Positions 24,004 to 35,502 of a stretch of DNA of 64,000 bases are shown piece after piece. This DNA comes from Rhizoclosmatium globosum (taxonomy: Eukaryota; Chytridiomycota; Chytridiomycetes; Chytridiales; Chytriomycetaceae): the NCBI GenBank assembly GCA_002104985.1, contig MCGO01000026.1, forward strand, positions 310,001 to 374,000. Reading direction: 5' to 3'. Within the stretch, counting starts at the first letter, position 1; every line of letters starts with the position of its first letter. The position numbers and the translations under genes are program-made. The notes under the pieces are model-generated. The model searched no databases, had not been told where the DNA came from, and saw nothing but the letters and a program-made list of their open reading frames with translations.

Positions 24004-25219
24004 ATGAAAATGTCTCTTGAAAAGGCACTGCAACAGGCTCAGGAAGCCGTGCGCTTTGACGAGAAAGGCGAATACATCAATGCACTCAATTCATACCGCC
24101 GCAGCCTGTTGATCCTCGACCGCGTTCTGGGAAACGTGGACATGGCCACTGCGGCCCCTGATGCAGCGCCTGAGGTCACCGAACCGCTTGACCGCGACTC
24201 CAGGCTGCAAGTCATCAAACTACGTTCGCGATACGTGTCGCGTGTTGAAGAGGTACTTGTTGTTGTTGTTGTTTTCCATTAGGTGTCTGTGATAGGATGT
24301 TAATTGATCACACCTTACACAACAGGTCCTCGCAACGGTGCCGGCATCAGTTGCAGCCGTGTACAGCGGACAGAGCTTTGAGTATCCTGTGGTCGGGGAC
24401 GTGTACAGTGGCAGCGAGCGAGATGCGGCGTTGAAGCTAGTTGGCTCGTCGTTTGGAGGCGCCGAGACACTCTACCTCGACGTTGTTGCAGCAGCCACTG
24501 ATCTCAACAAAGAGACCGCGCTGCCGGACGCCCGCATTCCGATGGTGGCAGCGATCCCGTCGACCAGCCGCCACGAGAACATCGCCGCCCGTCTTCGCAC
24601 CGCCGCCGCCGCCCTCTGTCGCCGCGGTGCTTTCGTATCGCCCCGTCTTGCTGTGCCCCACGAGGCCGCAGCCGCCGCTCCTCCTGGCGCAAAACTCGTC
24701 GCTATCGAATTGAAAATGAATGCATTGACGGCTATGGCCCAGTGCCCCTCACAGTCAACTCAACAGTCTCTTCAGCAAGATATTGCAATCACTCGTGACA
24801 CCGTCGATGCCGTCCTCCAACAACCTCTCCTCAAAAAACTGGCTGGCGAAATTCCAAACCCATTTGAAGAATCAATGCAACAACAACAGCAACAGCAATC
24901 AAAGTCTATCTTTAAAACTATGTTTGCTGCAGCTGCCACTGCCGTCCAAACGATCCCCAAAGGAGAAAAGGTCAACGACCTTGGTCCCTATACCGATGCT
25001 GTCGGTCGAACTTTCTCTCTCCTCGCTTCTCTGTTGGATTCATGGGGTGCTATTCTCGCTCAAAACCAACGATTGGCTTCAAATCAGGCTTTGATGGCAG
25101 ATATGGAGCACATTTTGAAGTTTGTGGAAGGGGTTCTGCTTGCTTTTGTAGTTCGTGACTTGGAGAGACTCATTGAACGATTCTTGAGAAAAGTGACTGC
25201 CGCGGCAATTGCTGTGTAG
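24004..25219 (+). CDS. MIT-domain protein of unknown function
   Basis: Two exons, 24004-24252 and about 24326-25219 (donor GTACTT, acceptor ACAACAG). Residues 1-85 form a three-helix MIT-like domain (LEKALQQAQEAVRFDEKGEY, then ALNSYRRSLLILDRVL, then VIKLRSRYVSRVEEVL), the kind that binds ESCRT-III tails in Vps4, spastin and others. The remaining 290 residues are Ala-rich and helical with a Gln run near 24877-24897, and have no AAA or protease domain. Either ATG 24004 or ATG 24010 may be the start; the first lies only 5 nt from the divergent RAP1-like start. A role in endosomal sorting or cytokinesis is inferred from the domain alone. Confidence 0.65.
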
Positions 25220-25532
25220 CTTGGAAATAGAAGTAGATAAATACTGATTTAATTTGCCGTTCCCAAACATATGTGCTTTTAATGTTCTGGGTGACCGCTT
25301 TTGAGTATTGTGCAGCTATTCTGTGAAACTCCTAATTCTGCTTCACAACGCATTACCAAGTGTCGTAAAGTCGAGATCAAAGTTAATCCAGCTTGTCCGA
25401 TTCCCAACTCAAGTTCCACAATACCGATTTCGATCTTGGAGAAAGGCAGAGGAAAATGGTGATGAAGGATGTTGCATCGAATATTGGTTGATTCAAACCA
25501 GAAAAAAAAACGACTTCATGAAAACTCATTTC
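25220..25532. other. Convergent intergenic region
   Basis: 313 nt between the MIT gene stop and the 3' end of the ABC gene. I see no open frame, repeat or RNA gene in it; it presumably holds the two 3' UTRs. Confidence 0.4.
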
Positions 25533-27947
25533 CTTTACTTGGAAAACAAGTCAAAAAAGGCACCATTGCCACTCTTGACTAATGCACGCGGATTCCCGTC
25601 TTCAACCACCTTTCCCCCACTCAATACAATCACCCGATCTAATCCCATGACGGTTTCTAATCGATGCGCAATTGTTATGCTTGTCCATTTACGTTGCCCA
25701 CCGTCTCCCACAACAAGTTTGTCAATCACAGCTTGAACAACGCGCTCTGAAGATGCATCCAACGAAGCAGTCGCCTCGTCAAAGACAATCACTCCATCTC
25801 TGTTTCCAAAACTTTGTTTCCGAAGGACAGCGCGTGCGAGGGATATCAGTTGCTTTTGGCCTGATGACAGGTTAGTTCCAGAGTTGGAAATTTTTGAAGA
25901 ATCAGTTACAAATCGGAATGCATTTTCGATTTCGCTTGGGGTGTAACTTGAAGTTGGATCTAAGTTTAGTTGAACAGTGCCTTGAAATAAGAAAGGATCT
26001 TGAGGAACAACGACGAGCTTTTGGCGTCTGAAATTAAAATAAAAAAGGTAGTGAGTTACGGTTAGCTAGAGGAATAAAACTCAACAAATATTTGAGGCCA
26101 ATAACGGCGATGTCGACACCATCGATCCAAACAGTTCCATGTGCGTACTCTTCGAAACGAACAAGCGACATTCCCAACGTTGACTTTCCACTTCCCGTTC
26201 TTCCTACAACCCCAACGGATTCCCCGGCAGCAATCTGAATGCGACTTGTAATGTCGACAGCGAAAGAACCACCAGCTTCTGACTCCTCATTTGTCTGATA
26301 TTGTATTCCAAGATGATCAAACGCAACGCTTCCGTTAGTTGGCCACTGTTTTGAGTTGAGAAATTGCACGAAACACCAACACAAAAAACTTACAGACTCT
26401 GGCACTGGATAATTTTCCACAACCGCAGGACGCTCTTGTTTCAATTTGGTGTACTCAAGCAATCGTTCGACAGATGTCATCGTCATCTCCATCTGCGCAC
26501 TATTCCGTACAAGCCAGGTCAAAACATCCGTAAACATTCCAGAATAATTCAACAGCAATCCAGCCCAACCAGGATCCATCCGCACTCCTCCTCCACGTTC
26601 TGAAACCGCAAAAGCAATTGACAATCCCGTCCCAAATGCTACCAAAGCCCCAACAGTCTCCACTCGTCCAGCAAGCCACCGATTCGCAGCCCACAAAGGC
26701 AAAAACGCGCGATGGTTAACGTCCAATGTCTCCATCATTTGTGACATCCACACATCCGTCTTTCCAAACGCGCGAATCGTTACGGCACCTTGCAATGATT
26801 CTCCAAACGCTGAGTAAATGGGACTTCGTGATCCGCTTTCAAGGCGCTTGAGACTGCGTTGGACGCTCAAGAATTTCCGTGCGATTGGAGTGTAGATGAT
26901 TCCAATTGGGATTGTGAAGAGGAGAAGGAAGGGACTTGCTAGAGAGATCATTGTGGTTACCACGATACCATGAATCACTTGCTGGATTGTTTCGCCGATA
27001 CTTGATGCGACTTCTTGGTCCAGAACTTGAGTGTCCTTTCCAAATCTATTCATCATATTTCCAGATGGTGTCGCGTCAAAGTGAGACAGCGGAGCATTGA
27101 GAAGGCGACTGAATGTTGCGGTGTAAATGTTGGAAGATGCCTTGGTGGAAAAGTGGATTTGATAGATGAAGCGAAGATACAGAGCAGTTATAGCAAGGAC
27201 GACTGTTCCAACATATATGACCAATGGCCATATTGTTTGATCGTTTGACTTTTCGGACCAGGACTTGAGCATGAAATCATGTAAAACTCCGCAGAAATAA
27301 GCAATCACGATGGATCCAATCATCATAATACCAGATCCAAAGCCACCAGCAGAGAGCAGGTAGAATTTGTATGCATCTAAAGATGCTTTTGAGGGTGGTG
27401 CGGCATCCAACTTTGGCTTCACAGTCGCCTTCCCCACCTGTACCTCAACATGTCCATCACGACCCTTAATTTCATCAATTTCATCACCTACATCAATTTC
27501 AATCCCATCTTTCCCGGTAACACCCTCCAACAAACTCCTACCCCCACCTGCAACAATCGCTTCCTTAACAACCACATCCCTCTCCGCAACAGCCACAACC
27601 TCATCAACACCCCCACTCGCAACAACCCGGCCCCCATCCCCCAAAACAACAAGATTCTCAGTAACTCCAACAACACCATCAACCCGATTCGTAACAACCA
27701 CAACCGTCCGGCCCTTCGCAAAACACATCTCCATAAAACACTGCTGAACAATATGTCGCCCCGTGCGTGCATCTACAGCACTCAACACATCATCAAGCAA
27801 CAAAACACGCGATGGAGCGTATACAGCACGCGCAAGGCATATACGTTACCGTTGCCCACCTGAAAGCGTTGTGCCTCTATCGCTATGAATATGTTAGTTT
27901 CAAGGAACAAAATATAGGACTATGAATTTCTTTTCAAAAAACTTACA
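25533..27947 (-). pseudogene. ABCC-type ABC transporter, 3' half (disrupted)
   Basis: This part begins in nucleotide-binding domain 1 at DRGTTLSGGQR and continues through Walker B (VLLLDDVLSAVDA), the second membrane domain and a complete second NBD (GRTGSGKST, VVPQDPFLF, LSSGQKQ, VIVFDEATASLD, H-loop IAHRLETV), ending at TAA 25533. Introns near 27883-27946, 26345-26393 and 26031-26089 have good splice sites. The signature motif reads CAA-CGG-TAA-CGT where family members have Gln: an in-frame stop at 27846-27848. The exon upstream of the 27883-27946 intron also reads TAG in the only compatible frame. Together with the frameshift in the 5' half and the inserted gene, this copy is very likely dead, though decay is recent because the rest is open. 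Confidence 0.8.
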
Positions 27948-30900
27948 TCAGCTAAACGTCGCTAACGTTTCCAGCAGCTCCACGGGAGGCCAAGTGCAAG
28001 ATAGGAAAGTATGTGGATTGTAGTCCACTCGCTGACAGACACAGTTGTTGTCAGCCTGCCTCGAAGTGGAACCAATCCCACCTTCGTCCAATCTCCCTTC
28101 CCTCTCTACCTCCTCCACAGCAACATACTCCAAACGACCTTTGACAATACGTTGTTTCTTTGCAGGAGGAGGTTTGCTGTTGCCACTTCCACCAATCCCT
28201 TCACCACTCCCACCTCCACTCCCACCTCCAGGTCCTCCACCTCCTGGATCACCGTTTCCATCATTGTTTTCAGCACCTCCTGTCCCACCACCTCGAATGT
28301 GGTGATGAACCCGCATCAATGCAATTGCCCATGTTAGATTTTCAATAAACAGGCCACTCTTGACGTCACGTGGGAGACGGAAGGTGAGACTATCACGTGA
28401 ACATATTGCACGACCACTGCAACGTGGGTTGGAGCATTTGAACGTCTTGGCCTTCCCGATGCGTGAGATGCGACCGCAAAAGCACATGATTGTCGATCCA
28501 ATCTGATGAACAGAGTAAATAAAATAAAATGCAATATGAAACTGTTACCTCAGTCACTATGACTACAGCCTTAATCTTTCCAACTCGGCCAACAAGAGGA
28601 AACTGGGGATCAAATTCTTTCGCCATGACTTTCTTCATTTTGGATATATTCCAGGCAGGTCCACCAGGATTAAAGAATGCACCGTCATTTTGGGACTTTT
28701 TATACGCCATTACTGTGGTTTGTTTCCTGATGGAAGCATGGGCCGCATATGAAAGGACAGTCTTGACCCATTCTAAGATAAAAGAGTTTAGATTCAAAAT
28801 TGAGTTATTAATCAAACTCACTTGGAATACCATCTTTCCCAGAAGTCACTTTTTTGTTTGTAGTTTTGGAGCTGAAGTCAGATGTAGCGTACGAGTCAGC
28901 ACCAGAATTCCATTCTGCGGCAGATCGGCGAATTCGTCGAGCATACTTGTTCAAGTCCTCTTGCGCATTCTTGAGCAGGCGCGAGAAGTTGTTGGGGTCG
29001 TCTACACCACCACCATCAAAGGTGACATTGAATTCATTTCGCATCTTTTTCAACTCCTTATCCACTCTCCCCACTTCATCCAGAACATCATTTTCTTCAT
29101 CCACCACATTCATGTCATCTGGGCCAGGAGTTGGCTTACGAACCATTCTTGCTGATGCACGAAACTCCTTCAACCTAGCCTCCAACTCCTGTTCTGCTGC
29201 AAGTACAAGATTTTCCAGTCGCAAGGTTTCTTTTGCCACAACTACATCACCCGCGACATATTCAACAAGATCCAATTCGGCAGCAGCGACAAGGCTCCGT
29301 AGCTCCACCACAGCCTCAAGTTGATCAATGGCCCTGTCTCGAAACGATTGAAGTGTGCTGATGCGTTTCTGAAGACGACAAATCACTGCTTCAAATCCAA
29401 CTCCAATCTGAACAACATGACCAGTACTTGCCATCTGCGTTTCCACTGTTCTTCCACCTGGATCACTGCTCAACAATAAACGAGATGTTCCAAAAGCATT
29501 TCGAAACGCAGATTGAATCGCTTTGGTAGGATTGGTGATCCAAACATCAGGACTTTGAAAAGATCCCATATGAGATTTGAATAGTTCCGTATCTTCAGCA
29601 TGTACTGCGCCCAATTTGACAGAGTCATAACGAAACGAACCAAAGTTGTGCTGACGGGCATACACAATCATGGCATCTTCCAGTTTGCGACGGTGCTTTG
29701 CAGAACATTCATTCTGAATTCGACTTTGGAGGTACCGAACCAAGTGAGATGCATGCCGATATTCCTCGCGTGCCTTTGAGTTTGATGGATTTGCAGCGCA
29801 GTATTTTCGAGTCTCAGCCATCTCTTTGAAAGAATCAGACAATAACTCTTGGACTTCATTAAAGCTGACATCAATGGAATTGCGGTTGACTGCGGGTATT
29901 GTTGTTGGATAACGTCGAGGGTTGTCGTTGTATGAATATTGTTTTGTAATAAGTCCTAATTCATGGGTGTTCATGTGGTGAGTTTGAAGTGGCAGCATTG
30001 ATTTGAAGACTCCAGTTTCCCTGTCATACGTAATGCTGATTGCACCTGGCCTATACGTCACGAATTTATTCTTGGAAGTGGGGAAGGGAATTGTTGAATT
30101 CTTTGTTAGACAGAGGTGGATGACATTCCTTGCACTTGCAAATATCTTGAATCCAAGTGGATGAACAACAAGTCTCCGACAAAGTGGACCTCCTTTTTCC
30201 AAAGCCAGACGCATCAAGTTCAAGTAATGCAAATTGACAGAAGGGAAACTAGGCGGCCATGGAATGTCTCTGGTGGGTTCATCACAAGAATCAAGGAAAT
30301 AGCCCTCAATGTGTGCAGCTATTTGTTTGTTCTGATCAAAGACAGCAGCCTGCATCCCACGAACTTGAGAGTCAGGCAGTCTGGGAAATATGGTGTGACC
30401 ATCAACTGAGAGATATCGACGATTTGAGTGGCTGAACTGGTCATGGAATGATTTTCCTGGTTGAATGTGTTGGATTAGGAAAGTGAAAGGATGATGTCAG
30501 AGATAAGGAAAGAAGATTACCTAATTTCAGGCCAGTTGTAGCCCATGTCTTGTATCTGGCAATAGCGCCTTTGAATGCACCCTGCACAACAAGTGTATTG
30601 TTGAGCTGTTCACCAATTTTGTTTTCCAAGTATCCTTCATTCCCAAACAACAAATACTTGCTCTTGCTCAGCTTAAATATATCAGTGAACAAGTTTACGA
30701 GATCATCTCGGCATAAATGTGTGATGTTGACATATGCCTTTGAAGATACTAGTCGTGTTCCAGTTTCCAGACACAAGCCCCACTGAACAGGCTGGATATA
30801 TTGGAGAATGGAGGTCTTGAACGAGGTTCTTAGTTGAGCAAGAGTTAGCTGGGTGTTGTCCTCTGGGGCTTCGTCTTCTTCATCCACTCCCTCCTCTGAT

Positions 30901-31247
30901 TGAACTCCAACAGCTCCACCAACTCCAACTCCAACTCCGCCTCCAATAGGTACATCAACATCAATTTCTTTCACAGGTTTGATGACAAATGAAACGACAA
31001 GAGCATCCAGAAACTGGGAAAGAGCCTTGGCATAAAAGTTGCCTCCAACAGCAGGCTGAACTCCAGTGATGATTGCTGGATACCTGTAACGCTCAATATT
31101 GTTTCGCGACTTTATAGTTTCTTCGAATTCGTCGTCCAGTTGGTAGGCAGGCAGATTCATGATATACTGATAGATGGAAAGTTCATGTGGACTCAAAGAA
31201 TTCAGAGTCACTTGATGATCAACACCAACCAGAAACCCATCAACCAT
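27948..31247 (-). CDS. Fanzor: eukaryotic TnpB-like RNA-guided nuclease
   Basis: Four exons (31247 to about 30521, 30456-28822, 28772-28549, 28502-27948) give 1046 codons with clean splice sites. LLLSSDPGGRTVET (Asp codon 29462-29464) is the RuvC-I DPGxRT motif of TnpB/Fanzor, followed by the usual STGHVVQIGVG beta hairpin and a helical stretch. Near the C terminus, KAVVIVTEIGSTIMCFCG leads into a zinc ribbon (CFCG, then CSNPRC 17 residues on) and PRDVKSGLFIENL, matching the final RD-x-N-type RuvC-III motif. The Glu in VIVTE is the candidate RuvC-II or relocated catalytic Glu. A Gly-rich tail holds PPPAKKQRIVKGR, an NLS-like patch. Fanzors cut DNA guided by an RNA from their 3' end. At about 1046 residues it is large, with Gly/Val and coiled insertions. 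Confidence 0.85.
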
Positions 31248-31264
31248 ACTGAACGGGCCAGTTT

Positions 31265-33478
31265 CAATAATCACATCCACAGGATTCGAGGGTTTCGGCG
31301 TATCGTGTTGGATCAAACTCGTTTCCAAAGAGGATGTTTTGTTTGATGGATGTGTTTGTGAGGAATGGGGTTTGTGGAGTATATGAGACTGGGTGGGGGG
31401 TTATTTTGGGGGATGAGTGGTAGGTGTTTGATGGGGTATGGACTTTTCCGTTTAATGTTTTGAGTTCTATATTTGGATATAGGACTGTGGTACCTCCTAG
31501 TAATGCAAGTAGCATCGTCGACTTTCCTGCTCCCGATTTTCCAATGATGGTTGTCAACTTTCCTTCTGGGAACGACAGTTCCAAGTTTTGTAACACTGGG
31601 TTATTATCTTCACCACCATAGTTAAAAGGCAGCATTTCCAGTAAATCCCAGCTTCAACTCATTCATTTCATCGTACAATTGTTCAGAATTGCTTCCCAAT
31701 GCAAGTTGTGTTTCAACAACTCTCTCCAAATCAGGCTCCAATAAAAACTCTTCAATACGGCCCAAAGAAACTTTGAGTTCCATTACACTGATTGCTAATT
31801 TCGGTACAATAAACAGAGGATACTTGAGGACGTTGTTATACATTGCCAGAACAGTGAAGGCTGCAGCTGCATCGACAGGCCGAGATGGACCGTTTACAAT
31901 TGCCATCACCAAGAATGTGACTCCCGCTGCAAGAATTGGGCAACATCTCCACACAATTTGTGTCAACATGTTAGAATTCGGTTTCCTCAAATTGGTAGCA
32001 AGAAAATGGGGTTCCCAAGTATACAACTTGATGGTGCGAATCCCAGAAAGTATTTGTGCAAAGTGGGAAAGGCGAGAATCACTGTGGTTCATGAGTTGTT
32101 TCCTGAACTTTTTAATTTGTGCGCCAATTTTTTTCGTGGCGGGGACTGCAAGAGAAAGGGAGAGGAGACCTGCAATAGTTCCTGGGATTCCGATCGTCTG
32201 AATGAGGAGCGTTGAGCAGAGAATAAGAAGGAAGGGCACAGACACAAGATAGTGAGATTGACGAAAACAGGCAAGGATTTTGTCAGTGTCAGCAGTCATG
32301 AGATTTGAAATGGCACCATCTGAAAAGGATACGTTGTTGGAGTTTGCATTTGTTGACAGTGGAGTGGGGGGTTGCATTCTACACAGTCCTTTTTTGAAGA
32401 TGGCACCAAAGAGAGCAGCACGAATTCGAACATCAATTTTTCGATTAACCCAATACAATTGCGATTCCAGAATTGTACGAGCAAATGACGACAGCAATAG
32501 CCCAATGACGGGATACATAATATCTTCGGATTGTGTATTAGAATCTGCAATCGCTCGAAGTATGCGATTGATGAAGAAAGGTCCACCGAAGATGAACAAG
32601 TGGTCAACCAATGATAGTGTGAATTCATATGTCAATATTCCAAAGTTGAGATTGAGTATGATTCGCAGGAGAGTCCCTTTTTCATAACCTGTTTGAACTC
32701 TTTCTCCAAACCGTGCATACACTGTAGCGCCCTTATCGTTGTAATCAAGATGCCACAAATCATCAAAGGTTAACGATCGCGTTGAAGCCAGATTGATAAG
32801 GGAATTCATCCAAGAGAAGGAGACGCGGCTCCACAGCGACGCAACTAATTCAGGCCATACTTTTGATGGATATTCAGCCCAGCTAGGAGCGCAGAGAGCA
32901 AGGAGGGAGTAAAATACAAGACTGAGGGCAGGAAAGAGGGGAGTTTTCCAGTTCACAGCCAAATCAAATACGCTCGCAGCAGCCACGACACGAGCGAGGA
33001 ACAGAAAAGGCGATGTTTTCGACAAATTTCCTCGAATTATGCCCGACGGACGAGCGAGGTAGACCATCACGGCCTTTGACACAACATCAAACACTTTGGA
33101 TGCAACAGCCACAGCCAACACAGAATGAAAGGGTTCAAAGCCGAATGATTCGTCAAAAAAGACAGCGCGAACGAGGGCGGTTGCGAGGCCGAGTGTTGCG
33201 ATTGCTGCGACTGTGACACTTCCTCGCTCGTCTTGTTCGCATTCTTCGGCTTCGTCTTCTTCGTCTTCTTCTTCTTCTTGTCCGTCTTCCACTCCGTTTC
33301 TTTCAGATTCACTGGATTGGACTGCCGAATACGATCCTTCTTTCTGGAGACCAGCGATCAATAGAACAATGCTCAACACGAATGGAACTGCAAATGGAAG
33401 TAGTCTAATAGAAGAGAATCAGGCCTTCGTCCTCCTGGCTGCTGGTACTTGCCTGAAAACTTGGTCGTAGTCTGTCAT
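31265..33478 (-). pseudogene. ABCC-type ABC transporter, 5' half (disrupted)
   Basis: ATG ends at 33478. A first exon of about 10 codons joins to the long second exon best by a GC-AG intron (GCAAGT donor, CTATTAG acceptor), giving MTDYDQVFRLLPFAVPFVLS. Then come an acidic loop, membrane domain 1 (about 10 hydrophobic segments) and the start of NBD1 with GKSGAGKST and a Q-loop (VSYTPQTPFL). At 31624-31627 a run of four T (coding strand) shifts the frame: one T fewer restores TGNAAFNYGGEDNNPVLQ, the expected entry to NBD1. The frame then ends at YAETLESCGCDY, just where the Fanzor gene begins, and the missing NBD1 part resumes at 27882. ABCC transporters export conjugates or drugs. Confidence 0.8.
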
Positions 33479-33635
33479 GAACAGAGAGGGAAGAAGAAAA
33501 CTTCCTGATTCTTTCTTTTCTTTTTCTCTCTTTCTACTCTCTCTCTTTCTTTTCTCTTTAATTAATAACGCCACCGGGTGGTGGTGGACGGAACGGATGT
33601 GGTTGTGCTTCTTTTTCTCTCCGATCCATTCCAAC

Positions 33636-35502
33636 ATGCCTGTCTCACTCATCTTCAGCAGCAGTGAGTCCGCTCCCTCTTCCATTCTATCTAGTGCATT
33701 CGCATCCGAAATTGGAATCTGATCTGTACCCTCTCTAGTCACTGCCGAGAACTCTTCCTCCTTCACAAGTGCCCTTAGTGCCACTGCCAATGTCTTGGTC
33801 ATTGGTGAGAAAGCTGCTCTTAGTGCGGAGAATGTACGTTTCTGAGGATACTGCTGATTGCGTGACTGATTGCTGCCTTATCCCACAGGCTCTTTCTCTC
33901 CTTGGACTCCCAGAGGGTTTTGCCGCCCCAATTGCCGATGGTGAAACCATCACAGCATACATTGGTGGCAAGGCTATCACTGTTGCATCATTTGCCGAGA
34001 AGCAGTCTCGCACAACTGGTGTGATCCGCTCTGATTCTATCACCGACGTTGTCTCCAAGAACGGAAAGGGTGACAAGGATCTCTCTATTGTTGTGTTCTT
34101 AAAGAACCAAGAGCAAGCTTTGGCCGCGGTAAGATTGGATACAAACTCTGCCTGCACCCGGACTGGTCCGAATCTCCCCTTCCACCACACAACACATCAA
34201 CCCACAACACCACCATCTCAATAATATATTAAAAATCAACAGTCTCTCGCCATCGCCCGTGCCTACCCTCTCTACGAAAACAGAAAGAAAGCTTCTGCCG
34301 AGCGTAACGTTTGCGTCCACTTCCTCCTCGCCGAAGCCCCAAAATCAATCACCTCCACGATTACCACAAAAATCACAACCACAAAAGGCTCCTCAACCAC
34401 CGAATCCGTGTCCACAGTCACATCCACCAAAACCAGCTCCTCCAAAACCGTCACCACAGCAGAACTCCAAACCGCCGCCGACGCTGTCCGCGAATGCGCA
34501 AAGCTTGTCGACACTCCTCCCAACGAGTTAAACCCAATCACATACGTGGAGCTTGTCCAGAAGCTCCACGCCGAGAAGCTTGCGGCGTTTGGCGTTGAGT
34601 TGACTGTCATCCAAGGCACCGAGTTGCGCGACCGCGGATTCGGAGGAATCTGGAACGTTGGAAAGGCCAGTGAGAACCTTCCTGCCTTGATCCACTTGAG
34701 CCATGTTCCAGCCGGTGCGGTCAAGACCGTGGCTTGGGTTGGAAAGGGTCTTACCTTCGATACTGGAGGTTTGGACATCAAGGTTGGCGGTGGAATGGTT
34801 GGAATGAAGACCGATATGGGTGGAAGCGCTGGTATCTTCCAAGGATTCGTTGCCACTGTCTTGAACGGTATCAACACAAACTTTGCTCTTCACGCGATTC
34901 TTTGCGTTGCCGAGAACTCTGTTGACACCAGATCTTTCCGTCCAGACGATATCATCACTGCTTACTCTGGCAAGACTGTTGAGGTTACCGACACTGATGC
35001 TGAAGGTCGTTTGTGTTTGATGGATGGAGTCGCGTACGCTTCCAAGGACTTGAACGCCGATGTGATTTTGGACATGGCAACTCTGACTGGTGCTCAAGCT
35101 TCTGCGACTGGATACAAGCACGCCGGACTTGTTGTCAACTCTGAGGAATTCGAGGCTGCTCTTGTTGCTGCTGGACGTGTCTCTGGTGACCTCTGCCACC
35201 CAATGTTGTACTGTCCAGAATTCCTCGCTGCTGACAAGACTTTCCCAAGTGTTGTTGCCGATATGGTCAATTACCCAAAGAGCGCGACTAACAATGCCGG
35301 TTCCGCGTCTGCAGGATTCTTTGTTGGTGCTCATTTGGTTCCAGCTGACGATTTCAAGGAGGATGGATCTCGTTGGTGGGCTCACGTTGACATGGCTTTC
35401 CCATCGACAGTGGGAGGTCGTGGAAGTGGTTACGGTGTGGGTTTGTTGCACGAAATCTCGCGTACTCTGAATGCCAAGTTTGCTGCGAAAAGAGAGGAGT
35501 AG
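33636..35502 (+). CDS. M17 leucyl aminopeptidase, paralogue 1
   Basis: Four exons: ATG 33636 with MPVSLIFSS, then exons starting near 33748, 33889 and 34243. The C-terminal catalytic domain carries the M17 metal site: VAWVGKGLTFDTGGLDIK (Lys and Asp ligands), KTDMGGSAG and DTDAEGRLCLMDGVAYA. The family signature is NTDAEGRL; here the Asn is Asp, a mild change outside the ligand set. The N-terminal non-catalytic domain ends in a Ser/Thr/Lys-rich stretch (about residues 170-215) not found in paralogue 2. Such enzymes (NPEPL1-like) are cytosolic hexamers that remove N-terminal residues using two metal ions. It lies head-to-head with the broken ABC gene, 157 nt between starts. AATAAA signal near 35532. 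Confidence 0.9.

Noticed and set aside
16818..27848. Alternative genetic code with TAA/TAG read as Gln
   Set aside because: The signature-motif stop and the leader stop fit Gln, but many intact genes here end with TAA or TAG at the family's normal C terminus (pescadillo, NDUFS1, RPC1, Tubby, aminopeptidase 1), so these are mutations.
27846..27848. Repeat-induced point mutation in the ABC gene
   Set aside because: CpA-to-TpA changes fit, but there are only one or two while the rest of the gene is open; a RIP-hit gene would carry dozens.
28106..28350. Pro/His/Cys-rich plus-strand frames opposite the Fanzor tail
   Set aside because: Antisense shadow of the Gly-rich C-terminal linker.
27948..31247. 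The inserted gene as a retrotransposon or crypton
   Set aside because: No reverse transcriptase, integrase, tyrosine recombinase or terminal repeat motif; the RuvC DPGxRT and zinc-ribbon pattern fits TnpB/Fanzor better.
33210..33300. (TCT)n tract as a regulatory repeat
   Set aside because: It codes for the Glu/Asp-rich loop of the ABC protein on the minus strand.
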